DNA of 64,000 nt, taken from positions 2,151,843 to 2,215,842 of the forward strand of contig NC_033627.1 of assembly GCF_001540865.1 (NCBI RefSeq), written 5' to 3'. This document shows, piece by piece, positions 11,776 to 21,651 of this stretch. Source of the stretch: Ananas comosus (lineage: Eukaryota; Streptophyta; Magnoliopsida; Poales; Bromeliaceae). The position numbers and the translations under genes were made by a program. Position 1 is the first letter of the stretch, and each line of letters begins with the position of its first letter. The notes below the pieces were generated by a model. It had not been told where the DNA came from, did no database searches, and saw nothing but the letters and a program-made list of their open reading frames with translations.

Positions 11776-12367
11776 CAAGGGACGGAGCTATGTGNCCCCC
11801 CCCCCCAATAATTCAGCTCTCTTTTTCGGATGGACCACTAGGTAGCCATGGCCCCCTTGGCTTTTCAGTATTTGCTTAATAGCCTGTGATGCCAGCATAA
11901 CTCTCTCTCTCTCTCTCCTTATTTATATACTCTTTTTATGTGTGAAAATATCTTAAGAGCCTCTTACTTATAGAGAATTTTGAAATATGTTTCTCTACTC
12001 TAAAATTTTTGTTTAATAATTTTTTAACTTCTAATTATCTTAGGTGAGCTATTTTATTTGACTAAATAAAAGATTACACTAGATTTTAATAGCTATGTTT
12101 ATTTTATTTACTAAAAAAATTAAGTTACTATTATATTTAGTAAAATTTCTAAGTTATTTGAATATAATAATATAAATAAAATAATTAGAAGTTAAACGTC
12201 TGATAATAAAAAAAATAAAGTTCATGTTTTTATATTATTTATTTAATTAATAAATTTTTCTTATAATTTTTGTTAATTAGGTAACATTTTGTTTATTTGC
12301 AAAGTTTCTATTTGAATATATTTTAGCCCCCCTCAGGAGTCAGGATTGAATCCTAGCTCCGTGCCTA
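11776..12367. mobile_element. Probable TIR element (about 590 bp)
   Basis: The left end GGGACGGAGCTA is matched by the right end TAGCTCCGTGCC in reverse complement. The left end is followed by a C run (interrupted by the N at 11795) and the right end is preceded by AGCCCCCCTCAGG, another mirrored feature. The interior is AT-rich and non-coding. Such CACGGAGCTA-ended non-autonomous elements are common in plants. The superfamily is not assigned. Confidence 0.45.
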
Positions 12368-13006
12368 CAACCAGCAATAGATGCATGTTTCAATCAAAGC
12401 ATGTCAAACTTAAGATACAGAAATAGGTGCTACAAAAAAGGAAAAAAGAAAAAGAGTCCTAAGAGATGACTTAATTCTAAAATGAAACCATTACCACGAA
12501 CCCAATGAATACATACTTTGCTAGTGTATAACACAAAGTTACCTTGAATGAATATGTAATTTATCGATTCTTGATTGCATTTGAATCTTTCCTGGTCAAG
12601 TGATATCATATATCAACTCTTCCATACAGAGAGAAGTGTGCACGCTTACTATCAACCTGTGCATCCAGATAAATTAAATAAAAAGCAAAGGAAATATCCA
12701 CTCAGAATCTTAATCTTAAGATCAACTGGAAAGAATAATAGAAATTTCACAAGGATATAACTGTTGCGAGCTTTATCAAAAATATCAAAACTTTGCTCAT
12801 AGGAGAAACTTTCAGGCTGTTAGTATGATTCAAAAGTCAAGCCAAAATCACTACTAGGTACCAAAACAGAACATCAGATACAAAAGCGGTGATTCCAGGT
12901 TTTAGTTAGATACACAGTCATTTAACTTCGGCAGGTGACCCTTACCCCTTCAGTCCTATTTACTGACTTTTTACGGTCTTCAGTGGCTCGCTATTTACAT
13001 CTATTC

Positions 13007-16000
13007 CTAGCACGAGCGGAAAGCATTTGAGCAGTTTGTACGGACAAAAGCAGCACCAGATTTTTGGTTAGGGCAGTCTCGAGACCAGTGACCAGGCTTA
13101 CCACACTTGAAGCATGTACCTGCAGAGAAAGTCTTCTCTGTGAACTTTCCCGCATATGATGTATCAGAAGCCGATAATAAGTTGGCATTTCAGATAAGTT
13201 TAGAGAGAAAAAAAAGGCATATAGAAAAAACACATAAATAAGTTTTCTTGTGCTATGTAGCATTGTTTGTTGCTCTATATATTACAGAAACAACCTTCTT
13301 TTACCTGAGGTTGAGGAAACAAAACGGCTTCCCGCTTTATCTGCATAGGAATCCGAGGATTGATTAGGACAGTCCTTGGCCCAATGGCCTTTCTGCCCAC
13401 ACTTGAAGCAAGAAGAACTGCTTTTCTCATTAGAAAGTTGGCTTCCTAAGCTGTTATTAAGGCTACGTTTTTGCAAAGCAAGTGAAGGTTGACTGGCTAC
13501 AGAGATATGGTCGTCGCACCATTTAAAGAAGCCACAAGAACCATTTCCCTGCATGGTTCCAGCAGTAATTTCAACAGAAAGAGTAACATTAATATTTTCT
13601 CACATAATACACATCACTGAAGAACAACACCGGGCAGTGGCCATATTTCTTAAAACATGCATAACACAGATAATCATGTTCTTCTATCAGGTGACGGCCC
13701 TTAGGCTAGAAACAGAAAAGGTAAGCAACAGCTAAGAACGTGAAATTTCACAAGACAATGACTAACATAACAGAAAGATGACAATATGTTGGCAGCTACT
13801 TAAATTAATGCTTGCCAACTTATACAATAATTACCCTGGCATGAAAATAAAAATGCAGCGAAATATTAAAACTTCCTAAAGATGTTTTTCTACTGAATTT
13901 GCAAAAACAACTACCATAATATTCCACAATAAATTGCAGAACCTAATTTTTCTGTGAATCTACGGAAAAGCCAAATACCACAAATGTATGTGTACATAAC
14001 AAGAGAAGCGGTAGCATGCTACCTTTCCTTCAAAAAAATAAAAAATAAAAAATCAAGAGAATCATATTGTTACAAGATACTACGAGGATTTAATGAAGTA
14101 GAATGAACAATAGCAGATGGAGAGTTTGTCGTGTTAATTAATCATACTAGATTAGAAAAGGATACTCTTGAAAATGAAACACAAAAAAATTGATATAGTT
14201 TGACTAATAACAGAACATTGACCTTTCATAAGCTTTTTTTTTCTTTTTTCCCTTAAAATGATCACCTCTCAAATGCATGAAAACCAGATGCCTAAAACTC
14301 CTAGAGTCAGAGGTATACATAAATATACCAACTCCCTTCTACACATAATTATAATATACTTAGTAGTACTTTTTTCTATTTATCTTGAGATTTTTATTTC
14401 TCAGCAACAGATACAACACGCTAATCTTATGCCCTAGAAATTCAGGCAAGTAATATGGTGCAACCTGACACATGAGATATACAAAGCAAAGGATGCAATA
14501 TACAAAGTACAATAGGAAACAGGGAAATGCAAAGCATCTAAGCTGATATACCCACATCTGCAGGGCAACGATAATATTGCCTCCCCACATTCTTTCCCGT
14601 CTTTGTAGTGAGAACCGGGCAAGATCCAGCACCGCATGGACATGGAAGTTCCGGAGCTGACGAACCAGATTGATAATTCGTAGTACTTGGAGCAGTAGGT
14701 ATGCTTGACGATGGGCTATCACACCACTCAAAAAAATTGCAACCGCCATTTTCCTACAACAACATAGCAAACAAATTAAAAAATAATAACTCACAAAACA
14801 GCAAGTGCACTAACAGATAATATAACATAAGTGCAACAAAATGGTAATAGGAACGTAATCATTTTTACTCTGAAAGAAAGGGGTTGTTCGGCCCCTACTT
14901 TAGGGTGTAGTGTTGTGTGATGAAGTGTTATATGCAAACGCGAGCCTAGTCATAACCACCTTTTACCTTTGTCTGATCCGTCTAAGGACAGTTTAAGTGC
15001 CCGATCAAATTAAAAATTTCACCTAATTGAAACACGTCTAGCATATTTTTTCACAGTAGCAAGATCAAAATAACTTACTCCATTAAGTTCGCCACCAAGA
15101 GTTTTTGTATATAGGGTTCCAAGTATTTTTTTTTTGCCTATCACAATTGTACTTTTCTACTGTGTAAAGTACAACTGTGATAGAGATTAAAACTATTTTG
15201 TTATATGCCTATCCCAAAACTTAATTGGTTTGTAAATGGTATCACGAATTAGAAATTATATTATTGTTCCCTGGGATTGGCTCTGGACCTATCCTGCGCA
15301 GCTCAGGTGGAAGATGAAGAAGGCCCCCTTCCGGGGGGTCCCCAAGCCATCAATGAGATACCACTCTGGAAGAGCTAAAATTCTAACCTTGTGTCAGGAC
15401 CTACAAAGCGAGAATATCGGCTTGAGTAACGCGAATATTAGTGAGAATCCAATGCCCCGAAAATGATCCGTCCATGGAGGGTGAGTCAAGGCCTAAGATC
15501 AGGCCGAAAGGCGTAGTCGATGGATAACAGGTGAATATTCCTGTACTACCCCTTGTTAGTCCTGAGGGACAGAGGAAGCTAGTTTAGCCGAAAGATGGGA
15601 TTAGATTGGATAGGCTGATGGGAAATCAATTAGGAGTTGTGGAAAGGACTGAAGATAATTTGTATCCATACTTACAAGATACTCTGAGTACTCAAACATT
15701 CAATCAGGATGGTTGGTCGGCTCTTATCTTATAGAATAACAGAGTAAAAGTAGTGCTATTACGAGAAGCAATATATTAAAACGCTCCCAATACAATTAGA
15801 CACTCCAAAATGGAGCTTCTGATTCTAGGCCACACAATTTCATTTCAGCTTCCCACCACAGCAGAAGTGCGAAATGATTCTATTTGCCGGAGAGAATACT
15901 AAAGATAAAAGCAGAAGCAGAAATTACGGTTAAACGACAAAAATTAGGGTTTACGCATGCGAAATACGATCCCAAAGACATGAATTAAAACCGAACAACA

Positions 16001-16441
16001 ACAATCGAATCGAATAAGCACGCTAAGATCAAAGTTTACGAGTAATTCCACAAGAAGAGCAGAAATTACTACCGCTCTCAGAGGGCATCGATAGAACTTG
16101 CGCCCAGGATTCTTCGCAGTGGCAGATGTTAAAACCGAGCAAGTCCCCGATCCACAAGGGCACGCCCTCTCCGGAATCTCCTCTCCTTTCCCGCCCCCTT
16201 CTTTGCTCCAGATGCTGCTCCTAAAATCGCTCTTCGAGTTATAGATCGGCTGATTCGGGGTTCGCCGCTGCTGCTTCTGCTTCTGCTGCTGCTGCTGCTG
16301 CTGCTGCCACACGAAGCTGTGGCTTCCCTTGAGCGCGGCGGTGTAGGAGCCCTCATCGGCGAGCTTCGGCCGCTTCGCTTTTCCCGCAACAGCGGCTTCG
16401 GCTTCTTCCACCAGCGCGAGGTAATTTGCGTCGTCGTGCAT
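13007..16441 (-). CDS. GRF zinc finger and CCHC zinc-knuckle protein (4 exons)
   Basis: I reconstruct exons 16441-16073, 14753-14556, 13548-13305 and 13119-13007. The introns are GT-AG and the frame closes exactly at 924 nt (307 aa plus TAG). The N-terminal region has an acidic start (DDANYLALVEEAE), a Lys/Arg patch and a polyglutamine run encoded by a CTG/CAG repeat at about 16272-16306. Two GRF zinc fingers follow, each split by an intron: CPCGSGTC..GRKFYRCP joined to GGCNFFEWCD, then CPCGAGSC..GRQYYRCP joined to GSCGFFKWCDD. Two CCHC knuckles end the protein: CFKCGQKGHWAKDC and CFKCGKPGHWSRDC. GRF domains bind single-stranded DNA in topoisomerase III alpha, APE2 and NEIL3, and this GRF-GRF-CCHC layout resembles the C-terminus of topoisomerase III alpha; a nuclear nucleic-acid-binding role is inferred. 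An upstream in-frame ATG at 16576 would add 45 basic residues. I prefer 16441 because the conserved-looking acidic start follows it. Confidence 0.8.
14008..14053 (+). mobile_element. Ultra-short SINE/LINE-B tail insertion
   Basis: This 46-bp insert in intron 2 of the GRF/CCHC gene reads GCGGTAGCATGCTACC, then TTTCCTTC and an A-rich tail. It is flanked by 8-bp duplications CAAGAGAA (14000-14007 and 14054-14061). It consists only of the 3' module shared by the SINE and LINE-B families, as expected for extreme 5' truncation during target-primed reverse transcription. Confidence 0.6.
15248..15597 (+). pseudogene. Nuclear copy of mitochondrial 26S rRNA, two shuffled fragments
   Basis: Two pieces of plant mitochondrial large-subunit rRNA lie head to tail in intron 1 of the GRF/CCHC gene, in the opposite transcriptional direction to the gene. 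Fragment 1 (about 15248-15404) contains CTCTGGACCTATCCTGCGCA and GAGATACCACTCTGGAAGAG, a region in the 3' half of the rRNA. Fragment 2 (about 15405-15597) contains GGCCGAAAGGCGTAGTCGAT and GTGAATATTCCTGTACTACC, a region upstream of fragment 1 in the intact rRNA. The order is therefore swapped. It is a non-functional insertion of organelle DNA (NUMT). Boundaries are estimated from memory of the conserved rRNA and should be confirmed by alignment. Confidence 0.75.
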
Positions 16442-16643
16442 CGTCTCCACTCGCCTCCTCCCTCGCCCTCGCCTCGCTCTCAGAGGCCGCTCTCGTCCGT
16501 TCCGGGAATAAACATGCGGCGCGTCCATTTTCCAGTGTGGGTCGGATCTGAATCGGGTCTGAATTTGTCTCAGCAAGTCCCGATCCCAACCCGTTTTATG
16601 CTATGCTACTGCCCCCACGCGAATGCGAAGATGAAAATGAATT

Positions 16644-16651
16644 TATTTATA
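16644..16651 (-). promoter_or_regulatory. TATA box of the GRF/CCHC gene
   Basis: On the minus strand this reads TATAAATA, about 70 bp upstream of the ATG at 16576 and 200 bp upstream of the ATG at 16441. A start site 25-35 bp downstream would leave a plausible leader for either ATG. Confidence 0.5.
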
Positions 16652-16814
16652 GCCCGTTTTGGACAAATTGCATGGTTAGTACTTAGTAGTTAAAGCGTTT
16701 GATGAAATTTTCATTTTTGTGATCCAACTTTTAAATCGCACATTCGTATGTCAATTGTTTTAAATCAATTATTATCGAGACTTTAGTTGTAGTCCGCACC
16801 CAATGTACCAATTT

Positions 16815-16865
16815 CGGCCACCTCCTTTTGCGGGCCAAAGGCCCAAAACTTAGAAAGCCTAGTCC
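16815..16865 (-). promoter_or_regulatory. Site II-like TGGGCC/GGCCCA cluster
   Basis: Plus-strand GCGGGCCAAAGGCCCAAAAC gives TTTTGGGCC on the gene strand. TGGGCY (site II) elements are typical of proximal promoters of constitutively expressed plant genes for growth and nucleic-acid functions. The position, about 170-220 bp upstream of the proposed TATA box, is suitable. Confidence 0.35.
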
Positions 16866-16918
16866 AAAGCGTTAATCCAAGACCTAAATTCGGTCCAGAG
16901 TCTAAATAGTCTCTTTAC

Positions 16919-16964
16919 TATAATAATAATAATAATAATAATTATAATTATAATTATAATTATG
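16919..16964. repeat. Microsatellite (TAA)n and (ATTATA)n
   Basis: About seven TAA units are followed by repeated TATAAT units. Small ORFs rich in Tyr and Asn on the reverse strand derive from this repeat. Confidence 0.85.
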
Positions 16965-17411
16965 GGGGCTCAAATGAATGTGCTGAATAGAATATTCAAT
17001 TTCATTATCAATGGAGGTGCAATTGTATCGCCGATTGCGCCTATGCCAGCCCTTTGGAAGCGCATGGGCATATGGCTTGGGACGTGCAAGTGTGCAACTG
17101 CACACTCTTTTTGTTACTGCAAAAGCTTCAAATGGAAGTTCTGCATTAGTACAATATTGTGTGATGTGCTAGCCCACTGCACGGCCAAGCCAACTTCTTC
17201 TGTCAAGCAACTACAGTACCAAATCGACAAAGAGTTAGTCCTAATAACTCAACTTAAAGTTAGATTGGGCTCTGGGCTTAAAATCGGATTTGGACCGGCC
17301 CATATTCGGTTCCTAAATTTCCGGACAAAGCTTGATACGACGCCCAAGTTATGTTCGGTGGCCCGCCCGACCCATTAATAGGATTCAATTTGTGATTTTT
17401 TTTTCTTTTTT

Positions 17412-17497
17412 GAGAGGAAAATAACGTGCTACCCACTTTATTTATTTCTTAAAGAAATAAACTTAGTTAGAAATGTGAATCAATTAGGATTCGAATT
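17412..17497 (-). mobile_element. SINE, minus orientation, left part of an interrupted copy
   Basis: In reverse complement this is the SINE 3' half: box B (TTCGAATCC), AATTGATTCACATTTC, AAGTTTATTTC and the GGTAGCACGTTA-type palindrome. The element stops abruptly at box B, where the plus-strand SINE at 17498 begins; the remaining 5' half resumes at about 17665. Confidence 0.6.
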
Positions 17498-17664
17498 TAC
17501 CGACCGTTCCTACAGCAAGTGGCAAAGGACTTGGTGGTTGGTACCCGAGACCTAAGTTCGAATCCTAGTTGATTCACATTTCCAGCTAAGTTTATTTCTA
17601 AATAAAATAAACGAAGCGGGTAGCATGCTATCTATCTCTCAAAAAAAAGAAAAAAGAAAAAAGA
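17498..17664 (+). mobile_element. tRNA-derived SINE, well-preserved copy
   Basis: It starts ACCGACCGTTCC, with box-A-like AGCAAGTGGCAAAGG and box-B-like AAGTTCGAATCC, then GTTGATTCACATTTCC, AAGTTTATTTCTAAAT, GAAGCGGGTAGCATGCTATC and TATCTCTC with an A-rich tail. The box A/B spacing matches an internal RNA polymerase III promoter of tRNA origin. It lies inside the opposite-strand SINE with an approximate 10-bp duplication (ATTCGAAT(T/C)T) at the break, so it is the younger insertion. Confidence 0.75.
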
Positions 17665-17720
17665 ATTCGAATCTGGGGTCTCGGGTACCAACTACGAAGC
17701 CGCTTCGTCTATTTCTCAAT
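17665..17720 (-). mobile_element. SINE, minus orientation, right part of the interrupted copy
   Basis: ATTCGAATCTGGGGTCTCGG, then GTACCAACTACGAAGCC is the reverse complement of the SINE region between box B and box A. It continues the copy broken at 17497. The 5' head is lost beyond about 17705. Confidence 0.55.
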
Positions 17721-18955
17721 TTGTGAGTATTATTGTTTTTTATTTGATAGAAGGGTGATATACAGTGAACTTAACTAGAAAAAGGCAAAGTTACATTTCA
17801 AACTTATAACCTCATATATCAACAATCAAGTTATTTGTCATTTGTGCTAGAAACTTAGTGTTACGATATATTTAGTATTTTATGCTATATTAGGATATTG
17901 TATATTACGAATTATTTAGAGTAAGATTATATGGTATATAATTCCAGTTGTAAAGGCATTGTTACTATAGTAAACTTATCTGTTGTATTATATAATTTTA
18001 TCAACAGAACCCAAGAGGGTATACTCTTTTACCCTTCTTTCACTTAATTGGGAGCTGAAATTTCTGACTATTACAATTACCAATGAACCTATGCTTTACA
18101 AATTGTGCTACTTTATCTTTTTGCAAGCTACATTAGGCAAAATTATGATCTCTCCTCATATATTGTGACAATTTGTGTTAAAACGCTCCAAAACTACTCC
18201 ATTTTGTGGCCTTTTTGACTTTTTTTTCTCTTTCCTTCCAATCACCATTCGAAACCTCTCTCACCACTTTGAAGCATTAATCATCCATCGTCAATGACAC
18301 GAATGAGTACAAACTTTCCACAAGCACTTTTGCCTGATACAGCCATTTTCAACACAGAAGCTTCAAATCAGGATAATATATAATTAATTCCTTTTCAAAT
18401 ATTTATCACATGTATATTGACTACTTGGGTTCAACGACTACATTATGTGCCAACCCTTAGTTGAGTACTTCCATTACCATCACCATCAAATTGGGCCACT
18501 ACGGCGGCTTAACCGTTGATTCGACTAATTTTGTTTTTTTATCCAAATATCAAATAATTCTTAGGTGCGCTGAATATTTTCTCTCTTAGGAAAAGAAAAA
18601 GAATCTTCTTTCCACCAATTATTTTGATATAATTTCATTATTTGATATAAATTATAATGTGATTGTTTTGTTATAAATCTTAAGTGTACAAACACTTAAC
18701 TACATATGAGTCACTTCTTTCTGAGAGGTCCCTCATATGATTTTTGGCCTTATGTAGGTAGAGTCGTCTAATTTTGGTCTACAAAACAATGAATGATGGT
18801 TTGCGCTTGTCCCCTTGTGCATGGATGGTGACTGAACATTAGACGAATGTGGCCGAAAAGGAGAGGAAATGGGGACCCAACATTAGTAATATCTCAGGTA
18901 CAGGTGGGTTTGGACTCGTCCATGCAATTAGACCCATCGCGTGGGGACCCACACG
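17720..18955. other. Intergenic DNA, no gene recognised
   Basis: AT-rich sequence with no ORF of recognisable origin and no clear repeat boundaries. Confidence 0.6.
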
Positions 18956-19800
18956 AGAACCCTAATCACACATCACCCGGACCCAACTTGTTGGATTTCA
19001 ATCCGAAAGCCCATCGCTGACACGTGGCAACTGCGTCTGACACGGTGCGGGGCCCACACGTCCCCTGATTCCCACGTGTAAGATAACTGTGACTTGGACG
19101 GAGTAATAATTAAGGCTGCGTATGCCGTGGACCCATTATATTATATATTATTATTATTATTAAGAAAAAACGCGTACAAACTAGTCACTGTTTAAGCGTC
19201 GGAGCATCCAAGGTGACTTATGCGATGAGAATTATTTAGACACGAAAACTGTGGGCCCTCCCTGGCTCATGGGCGTGCTTACGGGGCCGCCACGTGTCCC
19301 TTTGGTCTTTCTCATGTCCCTTGCGTTGACTAGTGGTCATACACATTTATATATCCCGGTTATATGTTTTATATATGTCCATGCATTAATTGTGTGTTTA
19401 TTAACCCGGTACTTGATGTATTTGAATATGGTTAAGTTCGAGTGGTCTCTTTCTTGTACGTGCATGTAAACGTGCCCTGTTTCTAACTCGCTGTATACGA
19501 ATAGCATTGCATGTGATCCTCTGCGTGCTTAGCCACTGTTACAACGGAGGGCTATCACGTGTGATGCTCCTCCTACTCCTATAGTGATCACGTACACTGG
19601 ATGCTCAAGTGCTTAGAACATGATCCTAGTGATGATCACTACATGATGATCAAATGCAGCACCCATTTTGGTGTGATCAAGAGATATCAACTTTATGGAG
19701 GGCCCACGTAAAACGGATAAGCGTGAGTGTCTTTTCCATCTCATGTCTTGTTAGGTTGCGCCAACATTCGCGCCACGTGTAAATATGGACACTCTCATCT
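18956..19800. promoter_or_regulatory. Cluster of ACGT (G-box/ABRE-like) motifs without an adjacent gene
   Basis: This stretch of above-average GC contains repeated ACGTG cores: GACACGTGGCA (about 19018), CCCACACGTCCCC (about 19052), CCCACGTGTAAG (about 19072), GCCACGTGTCCC (about 19289), TATCACGTGTGATG (about 19554) and GCCACGTGTAAA (about 19772). Such motifs bind bZIP and bHLH factors. No convincing coding region follows within the window, so the role is unknown; it may be a distant regulatory region, a non-coding gene or chance in an old transposon. Confidence 0.3.
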
Positions 19801-21275
19801 ACCTGGCCTATTAATATGGGACACTAATAATTATATATAAAAATATATATATATATATATATACAATATAGGACACTTGGCACCAATTATAAGAGTGCAC
19901 ATATAATGCACCAAATTGGGTGATATATGAGTGGGAGGTTGAAATAGCCACATACAACAAACACAGGACCATAATCATATATGAAGGTGGTGCATATGTG
20001 TGTGCTTCAGTGAGCCCCTCACCACAAGGGAGCAGTGCAATTATCATGTGCCTCGCCAATGTGTGCATGACAGTGTCCCAACCAACAAAAGAGCACGCCA
20101 TGATCCATGCCATGGAAAAGAACAAGACCAAATTCTAAGCTTCTCCACTCATGTACATGGACGTACTCCTTTTGACTCCTTATAATGGTGAGTGTTACTG
20201 CACTCTGTGCTCCTCCTTTGGCTGTAGCAAGCCGGTTGTAATTATAGACCTTCGATATGTTTTATCGGTGTCTGTCTGTCCTTACATGAAGTCGAAATTA
20301 AGAGCGCTAGAGGCAGTAGGTGTCAGCAGGGCAAAAATAAGTTGCTGATATCTGCAAAGCCATTAGCAGTGAATTGAAACACGTCCATCACAATTCACAA
20401 GTCCAGTGTCAATTATTTGTCTGTAGATACATATATAGTTGGCAGTTTTAGGGCACATTTTCTTACCGAATTATGGTATCGATCCAAATTAAGAACTGAT
20501 AGGAATCGAGTCTCTTTATCTTGAATGTTCCAGATCCTTCAATTGCATAATTAATCCACCTATTTTATGAATACCTAAACTATTGATAGATACTATCAAT
20601 GTGTATGTACAATGCGCGTCACACACATATATACAAAGAGGCACAATAGTTTTGAGTTTTTTTTTTTTTTTTTTTTTTTTTTTCTGAAATGTTTGATAGT
20701 TTTAACTTACTACATTCAAGAGAAAGAACAAATGTAATTCAAATATCGATTAATTGCGCACTAATTGTTATTTGTGTTAATTAAATTCTTATTTTTAAAA
20801 ATATAGTTGAAGTTAACATAGTTTGTCGCATCAGGGTCAACCAATATTTTGCCATATTTGCACTAATTTTTATCATGTATTAATTAATATTAACATGTTT
20901 TTAGTATATGGTTTAAAAATATCAAGTTAAAAAAAAAATATCAGAATGGTATTTGATTAATTGATAATTCTTTGAATATGCTAGGGGCATTTTTGGTACA
21001 TAAATTGACAGATATTTTATCTGTCATTCAGTGGATTAGATTTAGTGGTGCAAAATTAATTTATTAGAAATATGCCTTGATTGCAATCTTGAAACGTCCG
21101 CTTTAAAAGTGACGAATGGGATTATTCGAAGTAGAGCGTTATTAGACATAGACAAATGGGGATTTTTTGAAAAAAAAAAAAATCAACAAAACTTCGTCTT
21201 TTATAAGTAATATAGATATAGATATATATAGATATAGTGCATGGGATATTTTCTAACCTTAATAAGTTGTAAAAT
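19801..21275. other. Intergenic DNA with short overlapping ORFs, nothing recognised
   Basis: Several 60-106 codon ORFs overlap on both strands around 19811-20348 but show no motif. There is a 27-T homopolymer near 20657-20683. No gene is supported. Confidence 0.5.
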
Positions 21276-21432
21276 CACCAACCATCCCTAGCTCAAGTAG
21301 CAAAAGATTTGATAATTGGTGCCCAATGTTCCAAGTTTGAAGTCTAATTGATATACATTTATAACTAAGTTTATTTGTAAAAAAGAAAAACTAAATGAAA
21401 AAAACAGATAACACGTTATCTTTCTCTCTCTA
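21276..21432 (+). mobile_element. tRNA-derived SINE, old diverged copy
   Basis: Matches the family order: ACCATCCCTAGCTCAAGTAG, TTGGTGCCCAATGTTCC, AGTTTGAAGTCTAATTG, ATAACTAAGTTTATTTG and the degenerate palindrome GATAACACGTTATC followed by TTTCTCTCTC. Confidence 0.6.
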
Positions 21433-21489
21433 ATAAAAAATAGTAAAACTGGAAAGCAACTAGGTTCCTATCCAAAGTAACTCTATCAA

Positions 21490-21639
21490 GTTCGAATCCT
21501 AGTTCGAATCTTAGAGCAAGTGGCAAAGGGCCCCGAGACCCAATTTCGAACCCTAATTGATTCACATTTCCGACTAAGTTTATTTCTAAGTGAAATAAAC
21601 GAAGCCGGTAGCGTGCTATCTATCTCTAAAAAAAAAAAA
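21490..21639 (+). mobile_element. SINE with rearranged 5' end and perfect TSD
   Basis: Flanked by a perfect 12-bp duplication TAACTCTATCAA (21478-21489 and 21640-21651). The body carries box A (AGCAAGTGGCAAAGG), a shortened middle (the GGTGGTTGGTAC segment is missing), a box-B-like TTTCGAACCCTAATTG, and the tail GCCGGTAGCGTGCTATC, TATCTCT and poly(A). The 5' end is unusual: GTTCGAATCCTAGTTCGAAT precedes box A, an extra box-B-like pair not seen in other copies. Confidence 0.7.
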
Positions 21640-21651
21640 TAACTCTATCAA

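Noticed and set aside
12991..13263. 90-codon minus-strand ORF over the last exon of the GRF/CCHC gene
   Set aside because: Different frame from the spliced one. Exon 4 read in phase gives a CCHC knuckle and a stop at 13007.
14360..14794. 144-codon minus-strand ORF in the GRF/CCHC gene
   Set aside because: Wrong frame across exon 2 and its introns. The correct frame reads GGCNFFEWCD and CPCGAGSC and splices cleanly.
15236..15466. 76-codon ORF in intron 1 of the GRF/CCHC gene
   Set aside because: It is a translation of mitochondrial rRNA sequence.
17498..17640. True tRNA gene at the box A/box B words
   Set aside because: No cloverleaf with an acceptor stem can be drawn. The sequence is repeated with a poly(A) tail, as in a SINE.
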